Source of the DNA: Paenibacillus sp. E222
GTDB lineage: Bacteria; Bacillota; Bacilli; Paenibacillales; Paenibacillaceae
Assembly (NCBI RefSeq): GCF_013401555.1
Contig: NZ_CP058552.1
Location: 6,324,001-6,388,000 of the forward strand
Length of the DNA stretch: 64,000 bases
Direction: 5' to 3'
This document shows, piece after piece, positions 53,665-62,691 of this stretch. The notes beneath the pieces were generated by a model that worked only from the letters and a program-made list of their open reading frames with translations, was not told the origin of the DNA and searched no databases. Numbering within the stretch: the stretch's first letter is position 1; every line of letters begins with the position of its first letter. Both the position numbers and the translations under genes were made by a program.

Positions 53665-54297
53665 TTACTTCACCCAGGCCAGAGCCAGACCATCATAATC
53701 CGGCAGCATCGTCGTTACCAGCCGCGGGTCACTGGCCATCTGCTCGTTGAAGCGCCGAACCGCGAGGACAGCCGGACCCTGCTTGTCCGGATTAAGCGTA
53801 CGGCCGCGCAGGAAACAGTTATCTCCCACAATCACCGCCCCGGGCCGCGCGAGCTTAATGGCGTAATCGAGATAAACGGGATAATTCTCTTTGTCTGCAT
53901 CAATGAAGAAGAAATCGAAGGTACGTCCTTCCTGTGCCAGCTGCGCCAGACTGTCGGCTGCGGGCCCAATTCGATATTCGACCTTATCCCCAAAGCCTCC
54001 TTCCTCCAGATGACCACGAGCCATCGCTGCGTATTCCTCTTTCAGTTCCAGCGAAGTCAGGGTTCCCCCGTCACTTAAACCGCGAGCAAGACAAATTCCG
54101 CTGTAACCGCCAAGCACACCGATTTCGAGTACAGCCTCCGCTTTCGATGTCTTCGCAAGAAACGTGAGCAAACGGCCATAGGCCGCTGCAACTGAAACTT
54201 CCGGCATGCCGTTCGATCGGATGGCTTCTTTTACCTTTAACAAGAGATCATCCTCTTGAAATAATTGATTTACATATTCGTCAGGGGTCAGATTCAC
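53665..54297 (-). CDS. SAM-dependent O-methyltransferase
   Basis: Methyltransferase of 210 residues like caffeoyl-CoA/catechol O-methyltransferases. The SAM motif is VLEIGVLGGYSGICLA, then TSLELKEEYAAMAR, FDFFFIDADKENY (metal-binding Asp) and IVGDNCFLRG. It starts at a GTG at 54297 with AAGGAGG nine bases ahead. It stands alone between convergent and divergent neighbours. Substrate unknown. Confidence 0.9.
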   Translation of the reverse strand: MNLTPDEYVNQLFQEDDLLLKVKEAIRSNGMPEVSVAAAYGRLLTFLAKTSKAEAVLEIGVLGGYSGICLARGLSDGGTLTSLELKEEYAAMARGHLEEGGFGDKVEYRIGPAADSLAQLAQEGRTFDFFFIDADKENYPVYLDYAIKLARPGAVIVGDNCFLRGRTLNPDKQGPAVLAVRRFNEQMASDPRLVTTMLPDYDGLALAWVK

Positions 54298-54529
54298 CGC
54301 TAAAATCCTCCTTGGACACTTGGACTGCTTTCCATATGGATGCCAATGTTCTATAATAAATGTTTGTTGTCAAACACAGGCGGTTGAACTGCTGCATCAG
54401 CTCGAAAGATGAATGCATTAGCGCACCGCATTTCTCATTGTAAGTTTTTTCACGGAAAGCGGCAAGGCCGCACCGTCACTATACAGCTGCGAGAAGCACA
54501 TTCCTTCTCTGGCTTGAAATGGAGTTGAA

Positions 54530-55690
54530 ATGAATCACATGGCTCAATTGCAATTGATTGCGACCTCGGCGATGGGACTCGAGGCTGTTGTCGCCCGGGA
54601 ACTGAAGCAGCTGGGGTATGAGGATGTTACGATCGACAATGGCCGGGTTTTCTTCACTGGAGATTATATTGATATTTGCCGATGTAATCTGTGGCTGAGA
54701 AGTTCGGATCGCGTATTGGTCAAAATGGGTGAATTCCCAGCGACAACGTTCGATGAATTGTTTGAAGGTACCAAAGCATTACCTTGGGAGGAGTGGATTC
54801 CAGCCGATGGCGAATTTCCGGTAGAAGGTCGCTCCCACAAATCTCAGCTAAGCAGCGTGCCTGCATCACAAGGGATCGTGAAGAAAGCAATCGTAGAGAA
54901 ACTGAAGCTGACTTATGACACGGAGTGGTTCCCAGAGGATGGGTCTCGTTATGTGATTGAGGTCATTCTGCTGAACGATCGCGCCCTGCTTACTTTAGAT
55001 ACGACGGGACCAGGTCTGCATAAACGGGGGTATCGTAAACTCGTAACCGAAGCACCACTCAAAGAAACGCTTGCTGCGGCACTTATTCAGCTCAGCCGCT
55101 GGAATGTATCCCGTCCATTCTATGATCCATGTTGTGGATCAGGCACCATGCTGATTGAAGCCGCCATGATCGGCTGGAACATTGCACCAGGACTGCGTCG
55201 TACGTTTAACTCCGAGAACTGGGCTGTCATTCCCGAAGAATTGTGGGAACAGGCGCGCGAAGAAGCATTTGACGCGGTTCGCGACGATATTCCATTGCAA
55301 ATTTCGGGCAGCGACATCGATCCGGAAGCCATCGAAGTTGCACAGGCAGCAATCAAGAGTGCCGGCTTCGCCAACGAGATTGAAGTCAGCGTCCTGCCCG
55401 CTCATCGTGCAAGACCACAGGGCGAATATGGTGTCATTATTACCAACCCTCCATATGGTGAACGCTTGAGTGAAGAGAAAGAAGTGCAGAAGCTGCTGCG
55501 TTCTTTAGGGCGCAGTTACCTCGATTTGCCGACATGGTCCTTTTTTGCCATCACGTCGACCAAAACTTTCGAGGAAGACTTTGGCCACAAGGCAGACAAG
55601 CGCCGTAAGTTGTTCAATGGACGCATTGAAACCCAATATTATCAGTATTTGGGCCCACTGCCTCCACGTAATAAAGCACCGCAACAATAA
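54530..55690 (+). CDS. THUMP-domain 23S rRNA methyltransferase, YpsC/RlmL-like
   Basis: Predicted N2-guanine RNA methyltransferase of 386 residues. A THUMP domain (residues 50-165) leads into a class I methyltransferase domain with PFYDPCCGSGTMLIEAA (SAM binding), SGSDIDPEAIEVAQAA and the catalytic ITNPPYGERL. The layout equals Bacillus YpsC. GGAG lies five bases ahead of the ATG at 54530 (MNHM); the ATG at 54539 is an alternative. A terminator follows. Confidence 0.9.
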   Translation: MNHMAQLQLIATSAMGLEAVVARELKQLGYEDVTIDNGRVFFTGDYIDICRCNLWLRSSDRVLVKMGEFPATTFDELFEGTKALPWEEWIPADGEFPVEGRSHKSQLSSVPASQGIVKKAIVEKLKLTYDTEWFPEDGSRYVIEVILLNDRALLTLDTTGPGLHKRGYRKLVTEAPLKETLAAALIQLSRWNVSRPFYDPCCGSGTMLIEAAMIGWNIAPGLRRTFNSENWAVIPEELWEQAREEAFDAVRDDIPLQISGSDIDPEAIEVAQAAIKSAGFANEIEVSVLPAHRARPQGEYGVIITNPPYGERLSEEKEVQKLLRSLGRSYLDLPTWSFFAITSTKTFEEDFGHKADKRRKLFNGRIETQYYQYLGPLPPRNKAPQQ

Positions 55691-55706
55691 TATTATCGGA
55701 ATAATC

Positions 55707-55742
55707 AAGCGTCCCTGCCTTCCACGGCTGGGGCGCTTTTTT
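55707..55742 (+). terminator. Terminator after the RNA methyltransferase gene
   Basis: AAGCGTCCC.GCC pairs with GGC.GGGGCGCTT around TTCCAC, followed by TTTT. Confidence 0.8.
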
Positions 55743-55904
55743 GGTATGTATTCCGGGAGAACTATGATTGAACTTAATGGCATGGCTTCCGCATGAAGTA
55801 TTTCTCCCCTGGGCATAGTTGAAAAGCCGTGACACCACGCTATAATGGATAAAGTCCTATTTTACATTCCGTTAACAAAACCATTCATCAGGGAGGAGAC
55901 ATAT

Positions 55905-57902
55905 ATGTTTGTAACTAAGCCAACACGCAGCCTTACGCCGCGCGGGCTTCTGAATCATCCACTTACGTTATATCTTATTTTTCTTGTACTCATGCTGCTC
56001 AAATTAATGTGGCTCCACCACAATCTGCACGCCTATAACATTACAATGGGGCTTCTGGACAAAGTGATTGCCATCGGTTCGCTGCTGCTTCTGTCCTTCT
56101 GGACCTGGTGGCTGCCTCGCCGGGGCATGATTATATCACTCATTATACTCAATCTGCTGCTCACTGCACTGATCTATGCGGATATGGTTTATTATCGCTA
56201 CTTTCAGGATTTTTTAACAATCCCTGTGCTGATGCAAGCCAGACAAGTCGACGCTTTGGGAGACAGCATCGCTACGCTCATCTATGCCGGTGATCTGTGG
56301 TTCTTCGTCGATTGGCTGGTGGTTATCCCGTATGCAGCGATCCTGCTGTTCAGCAAACGTAACCGTCGTGGACGTTCCAGCGCATATTCGATCGGATTGA
56401 ACTCTTACTCATCAAACTCCCGCAAATCAACCATGCGTCGTCGACTCACTGCAGGCAGCATTGCCCTGATACTAGGTCTGGGGCTCGCGGTTGGTCCGAT
56501 TTATTTTTATAGTAAAACCTGGGCAAAAGGGTTGTTTGATAACAACTGGTGGAACGTATCCATGTACAACGTTACCGGACTTCTTGCTTTTCATGGCTAT
56601 GATCTGTACAACTATGCCAAAGACCAGCTCGGCTCCGGTCCCGAGGTCGATCCTGCCGATCTCGAACAGGCGAAAGCATATTTTGCAAGCAGACAACAGG
56701 CTGACCCACTGAAGGATGCGATGTTTGGCAAGTACAAAGACAGCAATGTGATCATTGTTCAAGGTGAAGCCTTCATGAATTTCATGATTGGTCAGAGCAT
56801 TGGCGGTCAGGAAATTACGCCTCATTTTAACGAGCTGATGAAGGAAAGCCAGTACTACAGTCATTTTTATCACCAGACAGGTCAGGGGCGAACATCGGAT
56901 GCCGACTTTGGGGCCAATATTTCATTGCATCCACTGTCGGTTGGATCAGCGTTTGTCCGTTACGCAGACCACAGCTATGATTCCCTGCCTTCTATCTTGA
57001 AGGATCATGGTTATAGTACAAATGTATTTCACGCCTATGAGAGCGGATTTTGGAATCGCTACACGATGTATCAGAATATGAAGTATGACAAGTTTTACAG
57101 TAAAAATGATTTTGAACAGGATGACCCACTTGGCTGGTCGCTGTCGGATGAGTCCTTTTTCCGCCAATCGGTTGAGAAAATGAGCAGTGAGGTTACTGAG
57201 CCGTTCTACTCATTCCTCATTACACTCAGCAGTCATCATCCATACGCGTTACCCCAAGATAAACAGCAGCTGGATGTGGGTGAATTCAAAGGAACGATGT
57301 TTGGCAACTATCTGCAATCCGTTCATTACGTGGATTCTGCGCTCGGCAAGATGGTGGAAGATCTGAAAAATCGGGGATTGTGGGACAAAACGATCTTCAT
57401 GTTCTATGGGGATCACGATAACTCCATCAAAGAACAGCCACAATACGAGAAATTTCTCGGACGTTCGCTGAACGATCTGGATATGGAGCAAATTATGAAC
57501 GAGGTGCCTTTGCTGGTGCATCTGCCGGACGGTGCCGCAGCGGGAACGATTGACGAGCCTGCCGGACAACTGGATATTACACCTTCAGTGCTGCATCTAC
57601 TTGGTATTTCAGATCAATCCTACTACCACATGGGCAACGATGTGTACGATGGTTCCTCTCGCATGGTGGTATTGCGCAGCGGAGCATTTACAGATGGCTC
57701 CCTGTTCTATATTCCTTCGGATGATTACCTCTATGACAGCGGCTCCTGTTACGATCTGTCTACTGGTACCAAAACGGATATTAACGCTTGCCGATCTGGT
57801 CATGACGAAGCAACAAAGCGACTACAAGTGTCAGATACGGTTAATACGTTTGACCTGATCTCGCGTTTTCACGAGGAGCAAACGTCTGATTCCGAATCCT
57901 AA
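55905..57902 (+). CDS. LTA synthase-family sulfatase-fold protein
   Basis: Polyglycerolphosphate (lipoteichoic acid) synthase-type enzyme of 665 residues. Five membrane helices (about residues 18-215) precede an extracellular sulfatase domain with NVIIVQGEAFMNF (metal-binding Glu), the nucleophile Thr in YHQTGQGRTSDADF, FSSKN-type and SSHHPYALP blocks, and FYGDHDNS. GGGAGGAG lies six bases ahead of the ATG at 55905. It may be the main LtaS or one of several paralogues; only a genome-wide count can tell. No partner gene adjacent. Confidence 0.93.
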   Translation: MFVTKPTRSLTPRGLLNHPLTLYLIFLVLMLLKLMWLHHNLHAYNITMGLLDKVIAIGSLLLLSFWTWWLPRRGMIISLIILNLLLTALIYADMVYYRYFQDFLTIPVLMQARQVDALGDSIATLIYAGDLWFFVDWLVVIPYAAILLFSKRNRRGRSSAYSIGLNSYSSNSRKSTMRRRLTAGSIALILGLGLAVGPIYFYSKTWAKGLFDNNWWNVSMYNVTGLLAFHGYDLYNYAKDQLGSGPEVDPADLEQAKAYFASRQQADPLKDAMFGKYKDSNVIIVQGEAFMNFMIGQSIGGQEITPHFNELMKESQYYSHFYHQTGQGRTSDADFGANISLHPLSVGSAFVRYADHSYDSLPSILKDHGYSTNVFHAYESGFWNRYTMYQNMKYDKFYSKNDFEQDDPLGWSLSDESFFRQSVEKMSSEVTEPFYSFLITLSSHHPYALPQDKQQLDVGEFKGTMFGNYLQSVHYVDSALGKMVEDLKNRGLWDKTIFMFYGDHDNSIKEQPQYEKFLGRSLNDLDMEQIMNEVPLLVHLPDGAAAGTIDEPAGQLDITPSVLHLLGISDQSYYHMGNDVYDGSSRMVVLRSGAFTDGSLFYIPSDDYLYDSGSCYDLSTGTKTDINACRSGHDEATKRLQVSDTVNTFDLISRFHEEQTSDSES

Positions 57903-57993
57903 CAAACACTGAGCGGAACGTTGCACCGTCGGAACACTGTATAATTCATTTTCCAAAGGTTAACCCGACACTACAATGAAATGGAGCTAGTGC

Positions 57994-58425
57994 ATGACCA
58001 TGACGTCACATCCAGATCAATTCAATATCGAACAAAAACTGTTCGAAGAAGCTGCAAACTTTGTCAAACATCGCTATCCTCAAGGGTGGGGCGGGGCAGC
58101 TGCCGTTTATACTGAAGCTGGCTCGCTGTTAATCAGCGTAGCTCCAGAAGTGATTAATGACGCCACGCATCTGTGTATGGAAACAGGAGCCTATCTGGAA
58201 GCCCACAAATTAAACGAGCGGGTCACCCACTCGATCTGTGTGGCACGTGACGATGAGCACTCGGAATTCAAGGTCCTCACCCCTTGTGGTGTGTGCCAGG
58301 AACGACTGTTTTTCTGGGGAGAAGACGTGAAGGCTGCCGTATACGATCCAGATGGAGCTTTGATTTACAAGAGATTGGACGAAATTCAGCCTTATCATTG
58401 GACCAAGGCATACCAGGATAAGTAA
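57994..58425 (+). CDS. Cytidine-deaminase-like zinc protein
   Basis: Protein of 143 residues from the cytidine deaminase superfamily. Zinc site: Cys61 and Glu63 in LCMETGAYLEA, then Cys98 and Cys101 in TPCGVCQERL. The CMETGAY sequence in place of the common CAERAA, and the whole order, resemble blasticidin-S deaminase-like members. Substrate unknown, perhaps a nucleoside antibiotic or modified cytidine. GGAG lies seven bases ahead of the ATG. Confidence 0.85.
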   Translation: MTMTSHPDQFNIEQKLFEEAANFVKHRYPQGWGGAAAVYTEAGSLLISVAPEVINDATHLCMETGAYLEAHKLNERVTHSICVARDDEHSEFKVLTPCGVCQERLFFWGEDVKAAVYDPDGALIYKRLDEIQPYHWTKAYQDK

Positions 58426-58436
58426 GAAGTTAAACT

Positions 58437-58488
58437 AGAAGTGTTGAGGCTGCAGTCCGCTGCATGCTTCAGCACTTCTTTTTTTTTC
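58437..58488 (+). terminator. Terminator after the deaminase gene
   Basis: GAAGTGTTGA.GC.GCAG pairs with CTGC.GC.TCAGCACTTC, followed by ten T. Confidence 0.87.
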
Positions 58489-58585
58489 GAGGCTTGGTAA
58501 TAACCATAACCTTGCGAATGAAGGAAAGTCGCTATATAATTGTAACTGTATTGGTTTCATTTATAGATGATGGAGGTTTTAATTG

Positions 58586-59320
58586 ATGAATATTGAAATA
58601 TGGTCCGACTTTATGTGTCCTTTCTGTTATATTGGCAAACGTCGTCTGGAGAATGTATTAGCACAATTCCCACACCGCGATGAAGTGCATTTACAGTTTA
58701 AAAGTTTTGAGCTCGATCCAAATGCTGAATTGAATAGTGGCAAAACCAACGCAGAATATCTGGCTGCCAAATACAATATGAGTGTCGAGCAGGCACGCGG
58801 CATGAATGCACAGATGAACGCCAATGCTCGTACGGCTGGACTGGAATACAACATTGATGAGATGATTCCTACCAATTCCTTCTCTGCTCACCGCCTGACC
58901 CATTGGGCAGAAACACAAGGAAAAATGCTTGAGCTTAGCGAACGACTCTTTCAAGCGATCTTCATTGAAGGTAAACATGTCGGCAATACCGATGTACTGA
59001 TCGCGTTGGCTGAAGAAGTGGGTCTGGATCGCAGTGCAGCAGCTGAAGTGTTGTCCAGTAATCAATTCGCAGACCAAGTGCGTGCTGACCAGGCCGAAGG
59101 CGAACAATTAGGCATCCGGGGTGTACCGTTCTTCGTGTTTGATCGCAAGTTCGCTATATCTGGTGCTCAACCTGATGAGGTGTTCCTTGACGCGATCCAG
59201 AAAGCATGGGATGAGCGTTCCCCTTTTACCATGGTAGAGTCCAGCACCACTAACGCAGATGGCAGTGGAGTATGCACCGAAGACGGCTGCGAGGTTCCGC
59301 AACCGGATCAATCCAAATAA
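58586..59320 (+). CDS. DsbA-family oxidoreductase, FrnE-like
   Basis: Cytoplasmic thiol oxidoreductase of 244 residues. The thioredoxin-fold active site MCPFC (Cys11, Cys14) begins the protein, with a helical insertion (residues 40-160) and the cis-proline loop RGVPFFVF. The C-terminal tail adds a second Cys pair (GSGVCTEDGCEV), which could serve as an extra redox relay. The ATG at 58586 has GGAGG nine bases ahead; a TTG one codon earlier is also possible. Confidence 0.9.
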   Translation: MNIEIWSDFMCPFCYIGKRRLENVLAQFPHRDEVHLQFKSFELDPNAELNSGKTNAEYLAAKYNMSVEQARGMNAQMNANARTAGLEYNIDEMIPTNSFSAHRLTHWAETQGKMLELSERLFQAIFIEGKHVGNTDVLIALAEEVGLDRSAAAEVLSSNQFADQVRADQAEGEQLGIRGVPFFVFDRKFAISGAQPDEVFLDAIQKAWDERSPFTMVESSTTNADGSGVCTEDGCEVPQPDQSK

Positions 59321-59323
59321 CAC

Positions 59324-59370
59324 AAAAGCAGCAGGATCAAGGGTAATCCCCTGAACCTGCTGCTTTTTTT
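59324..59370 (+). terminator. Terminator after the DsbA/FrnE gene
   Basis: AAAGCAGCAGG pairs with CCTGCTGCTTT, with an inner GGG/CCC stem, followed by seven T. Confidence 0.85.
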
Positions 59371-59426
59371 ATAATCTACAACTCAAGCTAATTATAAAGT
59401 TTTAGTGTTTGATGAACAGTTGCAGT

Positions 59427-59600
59427 GGAGGGGATGGAATTGATTCTGAAGAAGCGGAGTGTTCGCCTGAAAGCTTTCTGTAAGAAAGCTGCTTCGGAAG
59501 CATAAGCTGTTTCCTAATTTTCACCTTTTGAATATTGAATCAAAAAATTTGGAGACAACAGCGATCGGAAGAACGATCCGTAACCGGAACAACTCCAAGC
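59427..59600 (+). repeat. Hairpin-rich intergenic element with a 21-codon frame
   Basis: Within about 170 bases lie GCTTTCT/AGAAAGC (59473-59489), GCTTC/GAAGC (59491-59501) and GATCG/CGATC (59563-59578). GGAGGGG (59427-59433) stands six bases before a TTG (59440) that opens a 21-residue basic peptide ending at 59505. It sits between two finished transcription units. It has the look of an interspersed Paenibacillus element, a vague memory that needs a genome search. Confidence 0.4.
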
Positions 59601-59638
59601 AGATCATTAAACACTCATTTTGGAATTGAGCTACACAC

Positions 59639-60469
59639 TCAATCCCAAAACAGCTGATCCGGATGTGGCCCCGTCCGTTTATCCGAATCCAGCGCATCAA
59701 TTAGTTTCAGCTCATCCGGAGTCAATTCAAAATCAAAGATATCTGCATTCTCGCGAATCCGCTCCGGGGTAACCGACTTCGGAATCGTCACAATCTGGTT
59801 CTGGATATCCCAACGCAGAATAACCTGTGCTGGTGTTTTCCCATATTTCTGGGCCAGACTTTTCAAAGCCGATTCCTTGTTCAGTTTACCTCTCATAATG
59901 GGGCTCCATGCCTCCAGTTGAATGCCCTGCTCCCCGCAGAAATCCTGCAGCTCCTGTTGAATCAGACCCGGATGCAGTTCCACCTGATTCACCGCGGGCA
60001 CCGTTCCACCTTCATCTATGATATCGCGCAGATGGTGCACTTCGAAATTACTTACACCAATGGCACGTACACTTCCTTCGCTGTATAGACGTTCGAAAGC
60101 TCTCCACGTCTCCTTATACTGGTCTCTGCCAGGCCAGTGGATTAAGTATAGATCAATGACATTCAATCCAAGCGCCTTCTGACTTGCCTCAAATGCTCTC
60201 AAGGTCGAATCAAAGCCTTGATCCTCATTCCACAGCTTGGTTGTCACAAACAGCTCATTACGGGCAATACCGCTGCTCGCAATGGCTTGTCCCACTTCCT
60301 CTTCATTTCCATAAACGGACGCTGTATCAATGCTCCGATATCCGACTTCCAATGCGGTCTCCACCGCTTGTTGTACTTCCTTGCCCTTTGCTCGATAAGT
60401 CCCAAATCCCAGCCATGGCATCGTCACGCCGTTGTTCAGAATCGTACAATCTGTAATATGTTTTGTCAT
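59639..60469 (-). CDS. Aldo/keto reductase
   Basis: NADPH-dependent carbonyl reductase of 276 residues, close to Bacillus YvgN/YtbE. The (beta/alpha)8 barrel shows the tetrad in DTASVYGNEEEVG (Asp, Tyr), TTKLW (Lys) and YLIHWPG (His), and the cofactor loop IPKSVTPERIREN. AGGAGG lies seven bases ahead of the ATG. Single gene; likely detoxifies methylglyoxal or other aldehydes. Confidence 0.94.
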   Translation of the reverse strand: MTKHITDCTILNNGVTMPWLGFGTYRAKGKEVQQAVETALEVGYRSIDTASVYGNEEEVGQAIASSGIARNELFVTTKLWNEDQGFDSTLRAFEASQKALGLNVIDLYLIHWPGRDQYKETWRAFERLYSEGSVRAIGVSNFEVHHLRDIIDEGGTVPAVNQVELHPGLIQQELQDFCGEQGIQLEAWSPIMRGKLNKESALKSLAQKYGKTPAQVILRWDIQNQIVTIPKSVTPERIRENADIFDFELTPDELKLIDALDSDKRTGPHPDQLFWD

Positions 60470-60596
60470 TCTGTACCTCCTGTGTGAAATTTGCCTGCTC
60501 TTGGTCTATTAACCTTCTCACCAAATTTTAAGCGGCACATTACACACAGTTTGACTAAAATCCACTTCTTGGGTCTATTCAAAATAGACATGAATA

Positions 60597-60632
60597 ACCC
60601 GCAAAGCACTGCTGCTCTGCGGGTTCTGGTGT
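60597..60632 (-). terminator. Hairpin downstream of the small coiled-coil gene
   Basis: AACCCGCAAAGCA pairs with TGCTCTGCGGGTT around a small loop. The T-run is weak on either side, so its strength is uncertain. Confidence 0.5.
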
Positions 60633-60643
60633 GACAGGAACGC

Positions 60644-60925
60644 TTATAGATCCCCTTGCCCATTCTGACTCTGGATCGAGTTCAATCTTCTCTTCTCCTC
60701 AATGAACATCTCTTCCGCCAGCTCAACGCCCTGACCTCCAAGCGAACGTTCAGCTTGAAGCATAGCTTGCTCGGTATGCGCCAAACGGCGTTCTGCCTGT
60801 TCAATGGTCTGTTCTGTTGGATGTGACATTGCCTGTGAAACGGCAAAATGAAGTTTGTTCACTGCATTCTGCGCCTGGGATACGGTCGTATCGGCTTGCA
60901 AACTGGAATCATAACGCTTCGGCAT
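60644..60925 (-). CDS. Small helical protein, function unknown
   Basis: A 93-residue soluble protein, almost all alpha-helical, rich in Ala, Gln and Glu (NAVNKLHFAVSQAMSHPTEQ and so on). It resembles small Bacillus proteins of the DUF2564/cytosolic sporulation type only loosely. AAGGAGGAA lies five bases ahead of the ATG, which supports it as real. Confidence 0.7.
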   Translation of the reverse strand: MPKRYDSSLQADTTVSQAQNAVNKLHFAVSQAMSHPTEQTIEQAERRLAHTEQAMLQAERSLGGQGVELAEEMFIEEKRRLNSIQSQNGQGDL

Positions 60926-61129
60926 GAGTATTCCTCCTTGGGATCATGTTCCTGTTACCCCTTTAGGATGGTTGACATCGGCCTTCCTTATTCTTCTTTC
61001 GTTGAAACAATAAAGGATTACTTCAATGTTCCCTATATGAGATCAAGGATGAATATCAATGATGTGTATAACTTTTTCCGTTCTGACTGCGTTTAATTGA
61101 TAATTACCTTTTCACAAGGAGGTGTATAT

Positions 61130-61528
61130 TTGAAGAACTTTGGGATTGTGTTCATTCTGGTACTTTTATTACTGCTAATCAGTGGCTGCACACCTTCGAC
61201 GTATGAAATAACGGGATATACAGGCTCCTCTATTAATAACGAGATTCCGGTCCCCGTGAATGCAAAGCAGCTGAGCATAACGACACATTCAGACAATCCA
61301 AACATTCTAACAGGCATTAAATATGAATTGAAACATATTGGGGGAGAACAGGGATTATATGTACCATCCGATTATTTTGAGAAGTTATCCGAAGCCGGAT
61401 GGGTTGAGGTGGAAGAGGAGCGTATGGGACATGTGCATTTTCTAAAAAAAAGTGATACAATCCTCGCCATTGAGATTCAAGAGGATACCTTTGAGATTTT
61501 TGAAATGAGGCACGACTTTACGTTCTAA
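61130..61528 (+). CDS. Small lipoprotein, function unknown
   Basis: A 132-residue lipoprotein: LKNFGIVFILVLLLLLISGC provides the signal peptide and lipobox Cys, followed by a globular domain rich in beta strands. I recognise no family. It starts at the TTG at 61130, five bases after AAGGAGGTG; a longer frame from 61097 runs into this site and is rejected. A bidirectional terminator follows. Confidence 0.75.
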   Translation: MKNFGIVFILVLLLLLISGCTPSTYEITGYTGSSINNEIPVPVNAKQLSITTHSDNPNILTGIKYELKHIGGEQGLYVPSDYFEKLSEAGWVEVEEERMGHVHFLKKSDTILAIEIQEDTFEIFEMRHDFTF

Positions 61529-61551
61529 TTTCGTACGATTCCTCATCACAA

Positions 61552-61582
61552 CTAAAAAAGAGAGGCCGCAGCCTCTCTTTCC
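61552..61582. terminator. Bidirectional terminator
   Basis: AAAGAGAGGC pairs with GCCTCTCTTT around CGCA, with A and T runs on the flanks. It separates the lipoprotein gene from YuzB. Confidence 0.8.
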
Positions 61583-61619
61583 TTTTGTGGACAAGTTTGT
61601 CCACTGCATATCCATACAA

Positions 61620-61841
61620 TTACTTCACGAATTTCGCTACTTTTGCAAGCACTTCTTCTTCTGTCGGAGCACTGATGTACCGACCGTTGATGAAGACAAA
61701 AGCACGCTTCGCGCAAGGACCGCAATACGATTTGCAACCAATTTTGATCTCCGTATCCGGAGCCATTTTCTCCAACTTGGCCACAATCGATTTGAGTCTG
61801 ATATGATTACATTTTTCGCATACGCGGATATCGTTAGCCAT
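61620..61841 (-). CDS. yuzB: YuzB-like DUF1450 protein
   Basis: A 73-residue protein with five cysteines (CEKCNH and GCKSYCGPCAK) and a thioredoxin-like outline, matching Bacillus YuzB. Probably binds a metal or Fe-S cluster; its role is not known. It starts 21 bases after the HesB-like gene on the same strand, as in the Fe-S-associated yut/yuz region of Bacillus as I recall it. Confidence 0.88.
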   Translation of the reverse strand: MANDIRVCEKCNHIRLKSIVAKLEKMAPDTEIKIGCKSYCGPCAKRAFVFINGRYISAPTEEEVLAKVAKFVK

Positions 61842-61862
61842 GAGTTCCCCTTCTTCGCTCCC

Positions 61863-62165
61863 TTAGTGGTCGCCGTGGTTGCCTTTGGATGGGTTCGTAA
61901 TAACGAAGCCTTCTTCAGGGAAGTAAAGGTAATCAATTTTAACGCCATCCAGCAAAGGCTGATCATTCTCAAGAATAACGTCAATCTCTTTATCGGTAGA
62001 TACAACCGTATCATTTTCTTTTGGCGTATCGATATCGAGTCCGTAGTGGGCATGATCTCCATGTGCATGTGTGATCACAACGCGCAGCAATTTACCTTCG
62101 TTCTCAGGCTTGTCCAGTTCAAGTTTCAATACTTTCGCGGCATTACGTGTAATTTTGCAGTTCAT
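61863..62165 (-). CDS. HesB/IscA-like protein lacking the cluster cysteines
   Basis: A 100-residue A-type carrier-like protein. The fold order fits HesB (RVVITHAHGDHAHYGLDI, IDYLYFPEEGFVITNP), but the usual GGCSG cysteine and the C-terminal CGCG are replaced by His and Asp (HAHGDHAH and NHGDH). The only Cys is near the N-terminus (MNCKIT). It could bind another metal or have lost Fe-S function. I chose the ATG at 62165, nine bases after AGGAG; the ATG at 62174 is too close to the site. YuzB follows. Confidence 0.75.
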   Translation of the reverse strand: MNCKITRNAAKVLKLELDKPENEGKLLRVVITHAHGDHAHYGLDIDTPKENDTVVSTDKEIDVILENDQPLLDGVKIDYLYFPEEGFVITNPSKGNHGDH

Positions 62166-62308
62166 ATCATTCATCTCCTATATTGTAATTGCTGGTCCCA
62201 ACAATTTTTCATTATTTCTAAACTCCAGCATCTATTGTAAAGAAAATTACTGCGCTTCGCAATAACATTGATGCAAAATCGATGTTAAACCACCCATTTT
62301 GTGTCGAA

Positions 62309-62566
62309 TTAAGACGACGCCTCCGCTGTAAGTACCGGATATTTGCGCTCCGCACGACTTACAAACCAGTTCATCAGCAACAACGTAACCCCGATATCAT
62401 CTATAGGCATAAACGGCATCACGTCAGGAAGTACCCAGTAGAGCAGTGCCGGGATGATGAACAGCAACTTCTCACCCAAGGGGATCTGCGGAGCCCGCAA
62501 CAGGCGCGGCAGCCGTTTGAATACTTGTGTCCATCGTTTGAATGACAGCAGTCTTCTCCACTTCAT
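62309..62566 (-). CDS. Small DUF1232-like membrane protein
   Basis: An 85-residue protein with a basic N-terminus and a hydrophobic central region (LLFIIPALLYWVLPDVMPF, then MPIDDIG) like the PxDxIPDxxP motif of DUF1232. The function is unknown. GGAGGGG lies five bases ahead of the ATG. Confidence 0.75.
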   Translation of the reverse strand: MKWRRLLSFKRWTQVFKRLPRLLRAPQIPLGEKLLFIIPALLYWVLPDVMPFMPIDDIGVTLLLMNWFVSRAERKYPVLTAEASS

Positions 62567-62691
62567 GTGAACCCCTCCGTATAATTATTGCACTGAAATA
62601 AAACAGCACACGTTATAGTCATTAATAGTTACACCCATCATTACCTGTTCCAGAGCGATCCGGAACGAATGATGCAATATGCAGATTAAAA

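Noticed and set aside
53590..54078. 162-codon plus-strand frame near the O-methyltransferase
   Set aside because: It is antisense to the methyltransferase for most of its length, with no ribosome binding site.
54298..54529. RNase P RNA gene before the YpsC-like gene, as in Bacillus
   Set aside because: The conserved GAGGAAAGTCC block and the other conserved regions are absent in this gap.
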